Source: Arthrobacter sp. 135MFCol5.1 (GTDB lineage: Bacteria > Actinomycetota > Actinomycetes > Actinomycetales > Micrococcaceae). From it: 64,000 bases of DNA. The notes beneath the pieces were generated by a model. That model made no database searches, had not been told where the DNA came from, and worked only from the letters and a program-made list of their open reading frames with translations. Location: the NCBI RefSeq assembly GCF_000374865.1, contig NZ_KB895453.1:186001-250000 (forward strand), written 5' to 3'. How positions within the stretch are numbered: the stretch's first letter is position 1; each line of letters begins with the position of its first letter. This document shows positions 8,350 through 22,397 of the stretch, piece after piece. The position numbers and the translations under genes are program-made.

Positions 8350-9564
8350 ATGTCAGGTAACAAAGCCGTTGCGTACAAGGAGCCCGGGGTTGTCGAGGTC
8401 ATCGATACCCCGTATCCGTCGTTTGAACTGAAGGCCGGCCCCGGTGTCAATCCCGCCAACGTCGGCCGGAAGGTGCCGCACGGGGTCATCGTGCGCACCG
8501 TGAGCACCAACATCTGCGGCTCGGACCAGCACATGGTCCGCGGCCGGACGACGGCCCCTGCCGGCCTCGTCCTGGGCCACGAAATCACCGGCGAAGTCAT
8601 TGAGACCGGACCCGACGTCGAATTCATCAAGGTGGGGGACATCGTCTCCGTCCCGTTCAATATCTCTTGCGGGCGCTGCCGGAACTGCAAGGAGCGCAAG
8701 ACCGGGATCTGCCTGAACGTGAACCCGGACCGTCCCGGCTCTGCCTACGGCTATGTCGATATGGGCGGTTGGGTGGGTGGGCAGGCGGAATACGTCCTGG
8801 TTCCCTACGCCGATTGGAACCTGTTGCGGTTCCCGGACCGGGACCAGGCCCTGGAAAAGATCATGGACCTGACCATGCTTTCCGACATCCTCCCCACCGG
8901 CTTCCACGGCGCAGTCACGGCAGGCGTAGGCGTCGGGTCCACCGTCTACGTTGCCGGTGCCGGCCCCGTCGGGCTTGCCGCGGCCGCCAGCGCCCAACTG
9001 CTGGGAGCTGCGGTGGTGATCGTGGGCGACCTCAACGAAGACCGCCTGGCCCAGGCCCGGTCCTTTGGCTGCGAAACCGTCAATGTGGCCAACGGCGACC
9101 CGGCAGACCAGATCGAGCAGATCCTCGGCGTCCGGGAGGTCGACTCCGGCATCGACGCCGTCGGCTTCGAGGCACGCGGCCACGGCCACGGCGCCCAGGA
9201 AGCACCTGCCACTGTGCTGAACTCGCTGATGGACCTCACCACCGCCGGCGGCTCCGTGGGTATCCCCGGCCTCTACGTCACGGGGGACCCGGGAGCCGCG
9301 GATGAAGCCGCACGGAAGGGCAGCCTGTCCCTGTCCCTGGGAACCGGTTGGGCGAAGTCCCTGTCCTTCACCACGGGCCAATGCCCGGTGATGAAGTACA
9401 ACCGGCAGCTGATGATGGCCATCCTCCATGACCGGATCCAGATCGCCAAGGCGGTCAACGCCAAGGCCATTTCGCTCGACGACGCCCCGCGCGGGTACGC
9501 GGAGTTCGACGCCGGCGCGGCAACGAAGTACGTCCTGGACCCGAACGGCTACCTCAACAACTGA
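8350..9564 (+). CDS. fdhA: Thiol-independent formaldehyde dehydrogenase
   Basis: Zinc-dependent medium-chain dehydrogenase of 404 residues resembling glutathione-independent formaldehyde dehydrogenase of Pseudomonas putida, which oxidises free formaldehyde to formate with tightly bound NAD. Seen: NICGSDQHMVRG with the catalytic zinc cysteine, GHEITGEV, the structural-zinc loop CGRCRNCKERKTGIC, the nucleotide fold VAGAGPVG, and the characteristic SAYGYVDMGGWVGGQAEYV segment. AGGAG lies 8 bases before the ATG. It follows gbcB by 137 bp in the same direction, so formaldehyde is removed where betaine demethylation makes it. Together with the mycothiol enzyme at 127-1233 the cell has two independent formaldehyde sinks in one island. 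Confidence 0.9.
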   Translation: MSGNKAVAYKEPGVVEVIDTPYPSFELKAGPGVNPANVGRKVPHGVIVRTVSTNICGSDQHMVRGRTTAPAGLVLGHEITGEVIETGPDVEFIKVGDIVSVPFNISCGRCRNCKERKTGICLNVNPDRPGSAYGYVDMGGWVGGQAEYVLVPYADWNLLRFPDRDQALEKIMDLTMLSDILPTGFHGAVTAGVGVGSTVYVAGAGPVGLAAAASAQLLGAAVVIVGDLNEDRLAQARSFGCETVNVANGDPADQIEQILGVREVDSGIDAVGFEARGHGHGAQEAPATVLNSLMDLTTAGGSVGIPGLYVTGDPGAADEAARKGSLSLSLGTGWAKSLSFTTGQCPVMKYNRQLMMAILHDRIQIAKAVNAKAISLDDAPRGYAEFDAGAATKYVLDPNGYLNN

Positions 9565-9599
9565 TGCGCGGTTCCCGTTTGTGAAGAACGGCAAGGTTC

Positions 9600-9637
9600 C
9601 AACGGCGGCGCCCCGCTCAGCAGGGGTGCCGCCGTTG
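9600..9637. other. Hairpin downstream of fdhA
   Basis: Fifteen-base arms (9600-9614 and 9623-9637) with one mismatch and an 8-base loop begin 36 bases after the fdhA stop. There is no T-run. It probably strengthens termination together with the larger hairpin at 9681-9721. Confidence 0.45.
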
Positions 9638-9680
9638 GCATGCCGGGGTGGAACAGCGCGCGCTCCGCGGGCAACAAAAG

Positions 9681-9721
9681 AGGTGGTTGGGCCTGCCGGT
9701 CTCAAGCAGGCCCAACCACCT
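9681..9721. terminator. Bidirectional terminator between fdhA and the oxidase paralogue
   Basis: A perfect 16-bp stem (9681-9696 with 9706-9721) and 9-base loop sit between two convergent genes. A short T-tract follows on the plus side and a CTCTTTTG tract on the minus side, so it can serve both transcripts. Confidence 0.85.
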
Positions 9722-9740
9722 TTGTGGTGGATGGGGCAGA

Positions 9741-12348
<2,608 letters not shown>

Positions 12349-12486
12349 GGGTTTCCGGCATTGTTGCTGCGGCTGCCGTCACTGTTTCAGCGGGTCCAGG
12401 CTGGCTCCGGGAAGGGCGGGCATGACGGAGGCCTCCGCCGCTGGTGCGGCGAAGGCCTCCTGTGGGTTGCGGCCGGTTGCCCGGTG

Positions 12487-13893
12487 TCAGTGCGAGAAGT
12501 TGGTTGAGATCTCGGCGAGGGTGCGCCCCTTCGTCTCAGGCGCGAGCCATTGCGAGAGTATTGCGCCGATTAATGCGACGGCGGCTGCCACGACCATGCT
12601 TGGGCCCATGCCGATGTTGCTGATCGCCCACGGCAGGGCGAAGGTGCCGAGTGCAGCTCCGATGCGGCTGAAGGCCGCGGCGAAGCCCATGCCGATGCCG
12701 CGCAGGTCGCCGGGGAATACCTCGGCCGGATAGACCTGGGTCAAGGTGGTGTAGCCGGCATTGAAGAAGGAGAAGGCGAGGAACAGGGCCAGCACCAGGA
12801 TCGCCGGCGCGTCAGCCCAGACCCCGATGACCAGCAGGATGCCTGCGCAGAGCCACTGCCCGGGCACGGTGAGGATCCGGCGGCCGAGCCTGTCAATCAG
12901 AAGCACGCTGGTGACGACACCCGCGGCCGCAAGAGCGGACAAGCCCACTCCACCGGCCCAGCCGCCGCCGAAGCCGAACTGCGTGAGCACGTCGTCGGCG
13001 AAGGTCGCGATCGCGAAGTATGGAGTGACCGCGCAGAACCAAAAACCGGAAGTGAAGACGGTGGCGCGCCAGTGTTCCTTCGAGAACAGCATTCCGAAGG
13101 AGGCGTTCTTGATTTTGGTCCTGCCCTTTGCGGCTTGGGCCTCCTGGATCATCCGCAGGTCGATCTCCTCGGTGATGCTGTCGTGCATCTGCGGCGATTC
13201 GACATACTTGTGGGCAATCGCCAGTGCTTCGTCACGCCGTCCCTTGGTGATGAGCCAGCTTGGCGATTCGGGGAGGCCGATGCGGGCGAGGAACAGGACG
13301 AACGCGAGGATGGTGCTCGTCCCGATGACGAGGCGCCAGGGGGTGCCGGCCTCATGCAGGAGCGTGCCGATGATGAATGCCATCATGAAACCGACGTACC
13401 AGGCGATCAGGGTCAGCCCGAGCAACCGCCCGCGGAGCTTTGGAGGAGAGAACTCCGACAACAAGGGGCCGCCGATCGAGTACTCGCCGCCGATAGCGAC
13501 ACCCATCATGAACCGGATGATGGCCAGCTGGATCACGGCACCGTCTCCGGAGGTTACGAAGAACTGGGCCGCTGAGGCAACCAGGAACAGGCCCATGTCC
13601 ACGAGGAACATGGGCTTGCGTCCGAACTTGTCAGTAGCCCAGCCGGCCAGCGGGGAGCCGACGAAGATACCGGCCAGCGGGCCTGCGGCGATCATGCCCA
13701 GGGACAGTGCGTCGAGCTGGAGGTCTGACCGCATGGGGCCGGTGACGGGTCCGATGATTCCGAGGATGTAGCCGTCGAGGAACATCCCGCCGATGAAGAC
13801 AGCGACGAGCCGCACCATGAAGCGGCGTTTGAACTTCGAGCTGGTCCCTTCGGCACTGCTTTGATCGATGGTGCTGGCACCTTTGATAGTCAT
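12487..13893 (-). CDS. MFS transporter, sugar-porter/MHS-like, in the betaine regulon
   Basis: Twelve-helix major facilitator of 468 residues. Seen: GWATDKFGRKP between helices 2 and 3, RFMMGVAIGGEYSIGGPLLSEF, LPESPSWLITKGR before the central loop, DRLGRR between helices 8 and 9, and a PETKGRTL C-terminus, all typical of the sugar-porter/organic-acid branch. Proton-coupled import is the usual mode; the substrate cannot be read. Context is informative, because its promoter (14065-14131) has the same tandem boxes as gbcA, the oxidase paralogue and the BCCT gene. It is therefore likely to import a methylated amine or a breakdown intermediate. AAGGAAAC precedes the ATG. Confidence 0.8.
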   Translation of the reverse strand: MTIKGASTIDQSSAEGTSSKFKRRFMVRLVAVFIGGMFLDGYILGIIGPVTGPMRSDLQLDALSLGMIAAGPLAGIFVGSPLAGWATDKFGRKPMFLVDMGLFLVASAAQFFVTSGDGAVIQLAIIRFMMGVAIGGEYSIGGPLLSEFSPPKLRGRLLGLTLIAWYVGFMMAFIIGTLLHEAGTPWRLVIGTSTILAFVLFLARIGLPESPSWLITKGRRDEALAIAHKYVESPQMHDSITEEIDLRMIQEAQAAKGRTKIKNASFGMLFSKEHWRATVFTSGFWFCAVTPYFAIATFADDVLTQFGFGGGWAGGVGLSALAAAGVVTSVLLIDRLGRRILTVPGQWLCAGILLVIGVWADAPAILVLALFLAFSFFNAGYTTLTQVYPAEVFPGDLRGIGMGFAAAFSRIGAALGTFALPWAISNIGMGPSMVVAAAVALIGAILSQWLAPETKGRTLAEISTNFSH

Positions 13894-14064
13894 AAACAGT
13901 TTCCTTTAGTGATCTGGCGCTGCCGCGTGGATGCGGCAGCGTGTGCGGCCGAGTTGCGGGCCGGGCTCCCCCTCGGATCGGCCTTCATAAATTCTGTCCG
14001 GCTGCTTCCATGCCATCGCGGGTGGCCTCGGAAGGGCGGGAGGAGCATATCCAGGAGATTTACG

Positions 14065-14131
14065 TTCCGTGATGATCAACAACGTTCGCTGTATGCAACA
14101 AAATCGTGCGCTAGCCCACACCCAATGTCAA
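14065..14131 (-). promoter_or_regulatory. MFS-gene promoter with tandem betaine-regulon boxes
   Basis: On the minus strand: -35 TTGACA (14131-14126), 17-bp spacer, -10 CACGAT, box 1 TGTTGCATACAGCGAA (14100-14085), and 19 bp on box 2 TGTTGATCATCACGGAA (14081-14065). Box 2 matches that of the BCCT promoter at 14 of 17 positions. The rest of the 13894-14311 gap holds a long leader (about 170 bases) and the inverted repeat at 14198-14290. Confidence 0.7.
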
Positions 14132-14197
14132 GAGTGTGTCCTGAGAAAGACGTAGCCCGTAAGCGTTCCTGTTGCGCGCTCCGGGCACGGCTGTTGC

Positions 14198-14290
14198 GGG
14201 GTCCCGTTTTCCGAAAACGGTGCTTCGATGAGGAATACCTCCCCAGGTCTTAGGCCCATCGAAGCACCTTTCACGGAGAACGGGACGCCC
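14198..14290. terminator. Long inverted repeat after folD, probable terminator or structured element
   Basis: Arms of about 33 bases (14198-14230 and 14257-14290) match with few differences. The inner 12 bp (GGTGCTTCGATG with CATCGAAGCACC) are perfect, and so is most of the outer part around TCCCGTT. It starts 21 bases after the folD stop. On the minus strand the inner stem is followed by GTTTTC, so termination is the simplest role. The arms are longer and more ordered than the other terminators here, so a small miniature element or a stable RNA is possible. Confidence 0.5.
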
Positions 14291-14311
14291 GTTGCCAACG
14301 CTGTGGCGTTC

Positions 14312-15217
14312 CTAGCCTGCGGCTTCCAGGACCTGGAGCTCCGGGGCCTCGGGCGCCAGCGGCGGGGATGACACTTGCCTGCGTGCTGCCTCTACGGTGT
14401 GAAGGAGCAGCAAAACCGTGGTCACTGAGCCCACGCCGCCGGGAACCGGAGTGAGCGCTGCTGCTGTCCCGGTGACGCTGGCTTCGTCTACGTCACCCAC
14501 CAGCGAGCCGTCGGGAAGGACGTTCGTGCCGACGTCGACCACCACTGTTTGGGAGGAGACGTCGCTGCCTCCCAGAAGTCCGGCGCGGCCGGCGGCGACC
14601 ACCACCACATCGGCATCCTTCGTATAGCGCGCCAGCGGCCCGGACCTGGAATGGCAGACCGTCACGGCGGCGTCGCGTGCCAGCAGCAGGAGGGACAATG
14701 GTTTGCCCACCACGGCGGACCGGCCCACCACCACAACGCCCTTGCCCGCCAGCGGAATCCGGTAATGCTCCAGGATTTCGACGACGGAGCGCGCGGTAGC
14801 CGGTGCAAAGGCCGGCTGGCCGACGGCAAGGCGTCCCAGGCTCAGTGGATTGGCGCCGTCAATGTCCTTTTCCGGGGCGATGAGGCCCACCAAGTTGTCG
14901 GTCCGGACTCCCGGAGGCAGCGGTGTTTGCAGGATGATGCCGTTGACGGAGGGTTCGGCGCTGAGGTCCCGCAGGACGCCGGCCAGGACCGGCTCCGTTG
15001 CGTCGTGTCCCAGGTCGATGATCCGGCAGCCGACTCCGGCGCGCTCTGCTGCCCGCTCGATGGAACGGACGTACCAGTGCGTTGATTCGTCGCCGGTTGC
15101 CATGACCACTGCCACGACCGGGCGGACGCCCTCAACTTCCAGCGACCTGACCTGTGCCTGGACCTCCTGGTGGAACAAACCGGCCAACGGCTTCCCGGAA
15201 AGTACTGTGGTGCTCAA
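14312..15217 (-). CDS. folD: FolD-like methylene-THF dehydrogenase lacking the catalytic lysine
   Basis: Methylenetetrahydrofolate dehydrogenase/cyclohydrolase family protein of 301 residues. Conserved features are EKDIDGANP, ILQTPLPPG, the NADP-site motif GRSAVVGKP and TPVPGGVG near the C-terminus. The bifunctional motif Y-x3-K is altered: Y49 is present but the position of the cyclohydrolase lysine (Lys56 human, Lys54 E. coli) is Ile53 (YVRSIER). PCTP is also changed to PATA. By family knowledge, loss of this lysine abolishes cyclohydrolase activity but can leave dehydrogenase activity. The gene overlaps the upstream cyclodeaminase-family gene by four bases. Likely role: oxidise methylene-THF delivered by the dimethylglycine oxidase to methenyl-THF. 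Confidence 0.9.
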   Translation of the reverse strand: MSTTVLSGKPLAGLFHQEVQAQVRSLEVEGVRPVVAVVMATGDESTHWYVRSIERAAERAGVGCRIIDLGHDATEPVLAGVLRDLSAEPSVNGIILQTPLPPGVRTDNLVGLIAPEKDIDGANPLSLGRLAVGQPAFAPATARSVVEILEHYRIPLAGKGVVVVGRSAVVGKPLSLLLLARDAAVTVCHSRSGPLARYTKDADVVVVAAGRAGLLGGSDVSSQTVVVDVGTNVLPDGSLVGDVDEASVTGTAAALTPVPGGVGSVTTVLLLLHTVEAARRQVSSPPLAPEAPELQVLEAAG

Positions 15218-15840
15218 CCAAGGATCCTTTCGCGCACGCGGGCCGAGAGGGCATCTGCCGCCAAGACCACCTTTTCCTCAATGCCGTCCGTCTGCCGCGC
15301 AAGCCGGGCGCGTGCCTCCGGATCCTTGACTGCCACAACGTTGATGTCGATGTTCACCCGTGCAGTAGTGGCGGCTGCCCTGGCGGCATCTGCGGCCGCT
15401 GCCACGTCGCTGATGACGTTGGCGTTGGCGACGTCGTACAGCTCCGTGGCCAGGTCCACGATCTCGCCGGACAACGTGACCAGCCGGGCGGGTGTTTCAG
15501 CCGCCTGGATGAGTGCTGACTGGATCACGGCTGCGCGGGCGGCCTTGAGCTCAGCCGTGCCGGACGGCAGTTTGTAGGAATCGATGACTGCCTGGAAGGC
15601 CACTTCGTCCGCCTCGGCCAGGTGCAGCGCTTCGTCGATAAGGCCGTCGGCTGCCGTCGTAATGCGCTGCACCAGGGGTGCGTGCGGCTCATACTTGGCG
15701 CCGGTGGTGTAGCGCGCCACCATGGCCACCAACGCTGCACCCTGGGCCGCGTGCAGCGCCGCGGCAGCACCGCCGCCAGGCGTCGGCTGCCTGGCGGCCA
15801 GCCTAGTGAGGTAGCTGCCGATTGACTCCGAGCTGATCAT
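15214..15840 (-). CDS. Formiminotransferase-cyclodeaminase family protein, probable methenyl-THF cyclohydrolase
   Basis: Small helical protein of 208 residues of the FTCD C-terminal family. It shows the PTPGGGAAAA motif near the N-terminus and NANVISDVAAAADAARAA near residues 140-157, which line the folate site in this fold. Family members are formimino-THF cyclodeaminases or, as FchA of methylotrophs, methenyl-THF cyclohydrolases. No histidine-degradation gene is near. It lies between the dimethylglycine oxidase (4-bp gap) and folD (4-bp overlap), and that FolD has lost its cyclohydrolase lysine. It therefore probably turns methenyl-THF into 10-formyl-THF, the substrate of PurU in the same operon. 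The family is clear; the reaction is inferred. Confidence 0.85.
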   Translation of the reverse strand: MISSESIGSYLTRLAARQPTPGGGAAAALHAAQGAALVAMVARYTTGAKYEPHAPLVQRITTAADGLIDEALHLAEADEVAFQAVIDSYKLPSGTAELKAARAAVIQSALIQAAETPARLVTLSGEIVDLATELYDVANANVISDVAAAADAARAAATTARVNIDINVVAVKDPEARARLARQTDGIEEKVVLAADALSARVRERILG

Positions 15841-15844
15841 GGCC

Positions 15845-19293
<3,449 letters not shown>

Positions 19294-19310
19294 GTCCCTC
19301 CTCCTTCTAC

Positions 19311-19365
19311 TAGATATATTCAAAAGCTGCGGACTGATATATTAGATTGGATGCCAGCGTATACT
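19311..19365. promoter_or_regulatory. purU/gntR divergent promoter region with repeated GATATATT sites
   Basis: GATATATT occurs twice in the same orientation (19313-19320 and 19336-19343, 23 bp apart) within a short AT-rich stretch, just upstream of the purU ribosome site. A -10-like TATACT at 19360-19365 on the plus strand supports gntR transcription starting beyond the 19347 ATG. The adjacent GntR protein is the obvious candidate to bind here. Confidence 0.5.
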
Positions 19366-19418
19366 GGGCCATAGGCGAGGTCAATAGTTTTTCCCAAGTT
19401 GCGAAGAAGGGGCTCAGC

Positions 19419-20099
19419 ATGGCAATTGGAGCTTTGGCGGTGGGGGACGACGACGGCAGGAAGTCGCTGGCAGATGTCGCCTATGAGAGCATCCGCGACT
19501 GGTTGCTTATGCTGGAAATCAAACCCGGCGAGCTGCTCAACGACGAACTCCTTGCCAAAAACCTGGGCATGGGGCGGACTCCGGTGCGCGAAGCCCTGAA
19601 GCGGCTGGAGCTGGACCGGCTGGTGAAGACCTACCCGCGGCGGGGCACTTTCGCCACCCGGGTGGACGTGACGGACCTTTCCTTCATCTCGGAGATCCGT
19701 GCCCAGCTTGAGCCCCTTGCGGCCGCCCGGGCCGCACGGGTGGCCTCCCCTGCGGTCCGGGACGGGTTGCGGGCCACGCTCGAGAAGGTCGAGGCGTTCG
19801 ACGTTGCCGCGGCAACCGTAACCGAGACGCTGCAGCTGGATGCCCGGGTGCACCAAGGCATCTATGCCGCCGCCGCCAACCCGCACCTGGAGGACATCCT
19901 GATCCGGTACGACAACCTGGCAACGCGGATCTGGTGCATGGTGATCGACCGCCTGCCGGACCTGTCGCACCACGTGCGCGAACACCTCGATCTGCTCCGG
20001 GCCGTTATCGACGGCGACGAGGACCGGGCTTCCGAGCTTGCCAAGGTGCACGTGAGCGGATTCGAACATGCGGTGCGCGAGGCACTCTTCAACGCCTAG
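19419..20099 (+). CDS. GntR-family regulator, FCD type
   Basis: DNA-binding regulator of 226 residues. The N-terminal winged helix (about 15-80) carries LADVAYESIRDWLL and the recognition segment LAKNLGMGRTPVREALKRLE. An all-helical FCD effector domain (about 95-220) follows with the usual Asp/His metal ligands. The ATG at 19419 was chosen because GAAGAAGGGG precedes it and a -10 element (TATACT, 19360) lies between it and the upstream ATG at 19347. It is divergent from purU-dmgO-cyclodeaminase-folD and is probably the local controller of that operon. The effector may be dimethylglycine, sarcosine or a folate-linked metabolite, which cannot be read from sequence. Confidence 0.85.
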   Translation: MAIGALAVGDDDGRKSLADVAYESIRDWLLMLEIKPGELLNDELLAKNLGMGRTPVREALKRLELDRLVKTYPRRGTFATRVDVTDLSFISEIRAQLEPLAAARAARVASPAVRDGLRATLEKVEAFDVAAATVTETLQLDARVHQGIYAAAANPHLEDILIRYDNLATRIWCMVIDRLPDLSHHVREHLDLLRAVIDGDEDRASELAKVHVSGFEHAVREALFNA

Positions 20100-20143
20100 C
20101 TTCTCGGTGGCCGCAGAGTCCCACCAGCAGGGCCAGTGAAGGA

Positions 20144-20174
20144 TTGGCCCCGGCGCATGCTGCGCCGGGGCCAA
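20144..20174. terminator. Bidirectional terminator between gntR and the BCCT gene
   Basis: Perfect 14-bp stem (20144-20157 with 20161-20174) with a 3-base loop lies between convergent genes, 45 bases after the gntR stop and 15 before the end of the BCCT gene. T-tracts are minimal. Confidence 0.75.
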
Positions 20175-20188
20175 ATTCGGGTGTTTCC

Positions 20189-22105
20189 CTACGGTGCGGC
20201 TGCCTTCTCCAGATCCGGCCCCTTGCCTTGGCACGGCTGGCCGTCGGCGCATCCGTCCGGGCACTCGTGCTTTGTCACAAAGTCGAACTGCGCGCCCCGG
20301 TGTTGCTCCACTCCGGTCCGGATAGCCCGCTCCACCACAGAGTCCGCCAGCCGGCGGCGCAGGGAAAGGGGGTCTCTGCGCAGGTCCTTGGTGAGGGCGA
20401 AGCAGAGCAGCAGCATCACGATGACAAAGGGCAGGGCCGCGACGATGGTGATCCGCTGCAGGCCCGACAATGCTTCGGAGGGTTGGTCGCCGCCGGCCAA
20501 AAGCATGACGGCGGCCACGGCGCCGGTGAGGGCACCCCAGAAGATGACCAGGGCACGTTTGGGTTCGGAGCTGCCGTTGGAGCTCAGCGACGCCATGATC
20601 AGGGAGGCGGAGTCGGCGCCGGTAATGAAGAAGATTGCAACCAGGACCATGGCCAGGACAATCACGGCCGCAATCATCCACCCCGGCAGGGGGAGATTCT
20701 TCACCAGGTTGAACAAGGCCCCATCAAAATCGATGGTTGCTTTGCCGTCGGTGACGGTCATCAGGCCCGGCGTACCGGCTTTGTCGGCTTCCTGCTGGAT
20801 GTGGAAGGCCGTCCCTCCGAAGATGCCGAACCAGATGACACTGACGAGGCTGGGCACCAGCAGAACGCCGGTGACGAATTGCCGGATGGTCCGGCCGCGG
20901 CTGATCCGTGCGATGAACATGCCCACGAAGGGCGTCCACGAAATCCACCAGGCCCAGTAGAAGATCGTCCAGCCGGACATCCAGGTCCGCAGCGCCTCGT
21001 CGCCGACGGCCTCGGTGCGGGAGGACATCTCGGCCAGGTCGCGCAGGTAGTCGCCAATCGCCGAGGGGATGAGGTTAAGGATGAAGAGAGTGGGGCCCGC
21101 CACGAACACGATGACGGCGAGGACCACGGCAAGGACCATGTTGACGTTGGACAGCCACTGGATTCCGCGGCTGATGCCGGATACGGCGGAAGCGATAAAG
21201 CATGCTGTCAGGATCGCCACGATGGCCACGAGTACAGGTGTTCCGACCTCGCCTGTCCAGCCGTTCGACGTGAAGCCGCTGCCAATTTGCAGGGCGCCGA
21301 GACCCAGTGACGCGGCCGTGCCAAAGAGCGTAGCGAAGATGGCAAGGATGTTGATGACCTTTCCCACCGGCCCCTCAACGGTCCTGATGCCGAACAGCGA
21401 GGTGAAGGCGGCGGAGATCAGTTGCCTGCGTCCCAGCCGGTAGGTGCCGTAGGCCATGGCAATGCCCACCACTGCATACATGGCCCAAGGGTGCAGGGTC
21501 CAGTGGAAGATGGAGGTGGCCATGGCCGTCTGGATGGCTGCGGGGGTACGCCCGTCAACGGTTCCGGGCGGCGGCGAGACGAAGTGGTACAGCGGCTCGG
21601 CCACCCCGTAGAACATCAGGCCGATGCCCATTCCGGCGGCGAACATCATGGCGATCCATGACACCGTGCGGAACTCGGGTTTTTCGCCGTCCTTGCCCAA
21701 CGGAATGTTGCCAAACTTGCCCAGGGCCAGCCACAGGACAAACACGACGAACAGGGACGCGAGGACCATAAAGAGCCAGCCGGTGTATTCCATGACCCAG
21801 GCCAGGGCGTCTTTGGACGTGGTGGCCAGGCTGTCCTTGTCGGCAAATCCCCACACCACGAAGGCGAGGGCGATGGCGCCGGTGATGCCGAACGTGGCCT
21901 TGTCCAGCGTCAGCTTCCGGTCGCGGCGCTGGGAGACGGCCTGCTCCCTGTTACTCTGCCGCAGTTCCTCCAGTATCTGCTGGTGTTCGTTGACGGCGGG
22001 AAGGGCCGTCGATTCCTCGTGCCCGGCGCCCGGAGGCTCGGCGGGAATTCCATCGGAAGGCGGCACTTTTGGCTTGGCGGAGGTGAGATCACTGTTAATG
22101 GCCAC
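20189..22105 (-). CDS. BCCT-family betaine/choline transporter with cysteine-rich tail
   Basis: Twelve-helix betaine-choline-carnitine transporter of 638 residues. The family signatures MMFAAGMGIGLMFYGVAEP and FYWAWWISWTPFVGMFIARISRGRT are intact, including the tryptophan-rich helix 8 that binds trimethylammonium groups. A hydrophilic N-terminus of about 65 residues precedes the first helix. The last 26 residues hold H613, C615, C619 and C625 (ECPDGCADGQPC), a possible metal or redox site not usual in the family. Start is GTG at 22105 with AAAGGA nine bases upstream. The promoter has the tandem boxes of gbcA, so it most likely imports glycine betaine as a nutrient, not only as an osmolyte. 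Confidence 0.92.
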   Translation of the reverse strand: MAINSDLTSAKPKVPPSDGIPAEPPGAGHEESTALPAVNEHQQILEELRQSNREQAVSQRRDRKLTLDKATFGITGAIALAFVVWGFADKDSLATTSKDALAWVMEYTGWLFMVLASLFVVFVLWLALGKFGNIPLGKDGEKPEFRTVSWIAMMFAAGMGIGLMFYGVAEPLYHFVSPPPGTVDGRTPAAIQTAMATSIFHWTLHPWAMYAVVGIAMAYGTYRLGRRQLISAAFTSLFGIRTVEGPVGKVINILAIFATLFGTAASLGLGALQIGSGFTSNGWTGEVGTPVLVAIVAILTACFIASAVSGISRGIQWLSNVNMVLAVVLAVIVFVAGPTLFILNLIPSAIGDYLRDLAEMSSRTEAVGDEALRTWMSGWTIFYWAWWISWTPFVGMFIARISRGRTIRQFVTGVLLVPSLVSVIWFGIFGGTAFHIQQEADKAGTPGLMTVTDGKATIDFDGALFNLVKNLPLPGWMIAAVIVLAMVLVAIFFITGADSASLIMASLSSNGSSEPKRALVIFWGALTGAVAAVMLLAGGDQPSEALSGLQRITIVAALPFVIVMLLLCFALTKDLRRDPLSLRRRLADSVVERAIRTGVEQHRGAQFDFVTKHECPDGCADGQPCQGKGPDLEKAAAP

Positions 22106-22234
22106 GAAAGCGGGTCCTTTGGCTAGTCCATGGGCTTGCGTTCAGTGCTGGGCATCGGGCAGCGCAATCCGGGGATGAATCGCCGCCTGGCCGTTGGCCA
22201 GCGGTGGCAGGGCATTGGGCCCTGTGGGGAGGTG

Positions 22235-22299
22235 TTCCGCAAAGATCAACAGAGTTCGCGCTAAGCAACAAGAGTGCTGTACGTCACTTTGAAAGTCAA
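22235..22299 (-). promoter_or_regulatory. BCCT promoter with tandem betaine-regulon boxes
   Basis: On the minus strand: -35 TTGACT (22299-22294), 17-bp spacer, CACTCT, box 1 TGTTGCTTAGCGCGAA (22270-22255), and 19 bp on box 2 TGTTGATCTTTGCGGAA (22251-22235). Layout and spacing agree with the gbcA, oxidase-paralogue and MFS promoters. Confidence 0.7.
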
Positions 22300-22356
22300 G
22301 GGTGTTACGGGGTGCGGAGTCGCTGCTCACCAGGCGAAGCGAGGGACCCGTTGCAT

Positions 22357-22388
22357 AAAAAAATGACCCCCGGTCCAGCCGGGGGTCA
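22357..22388 (-). terminator. Rho-independent terminator of iclR
   Basis: An 11-bp GC-rich stem (22364-22374 with 22378-22388, GACCCCCGG core) is followed on the minus strand by seven T residues (22363-22357). It lies 10 bases beyond the iclR stop. Confidence 0.92.
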
Positions 22389-22397
22389 CCCATTTTC

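Noticed and set aside
15214..15840. Assignment of the cyclodeaminase-like gene to histidine degradation
   Set aside because: No hut gene is near, and the coupling is with dmgO, folD and purU. Only the folate role fits the context.
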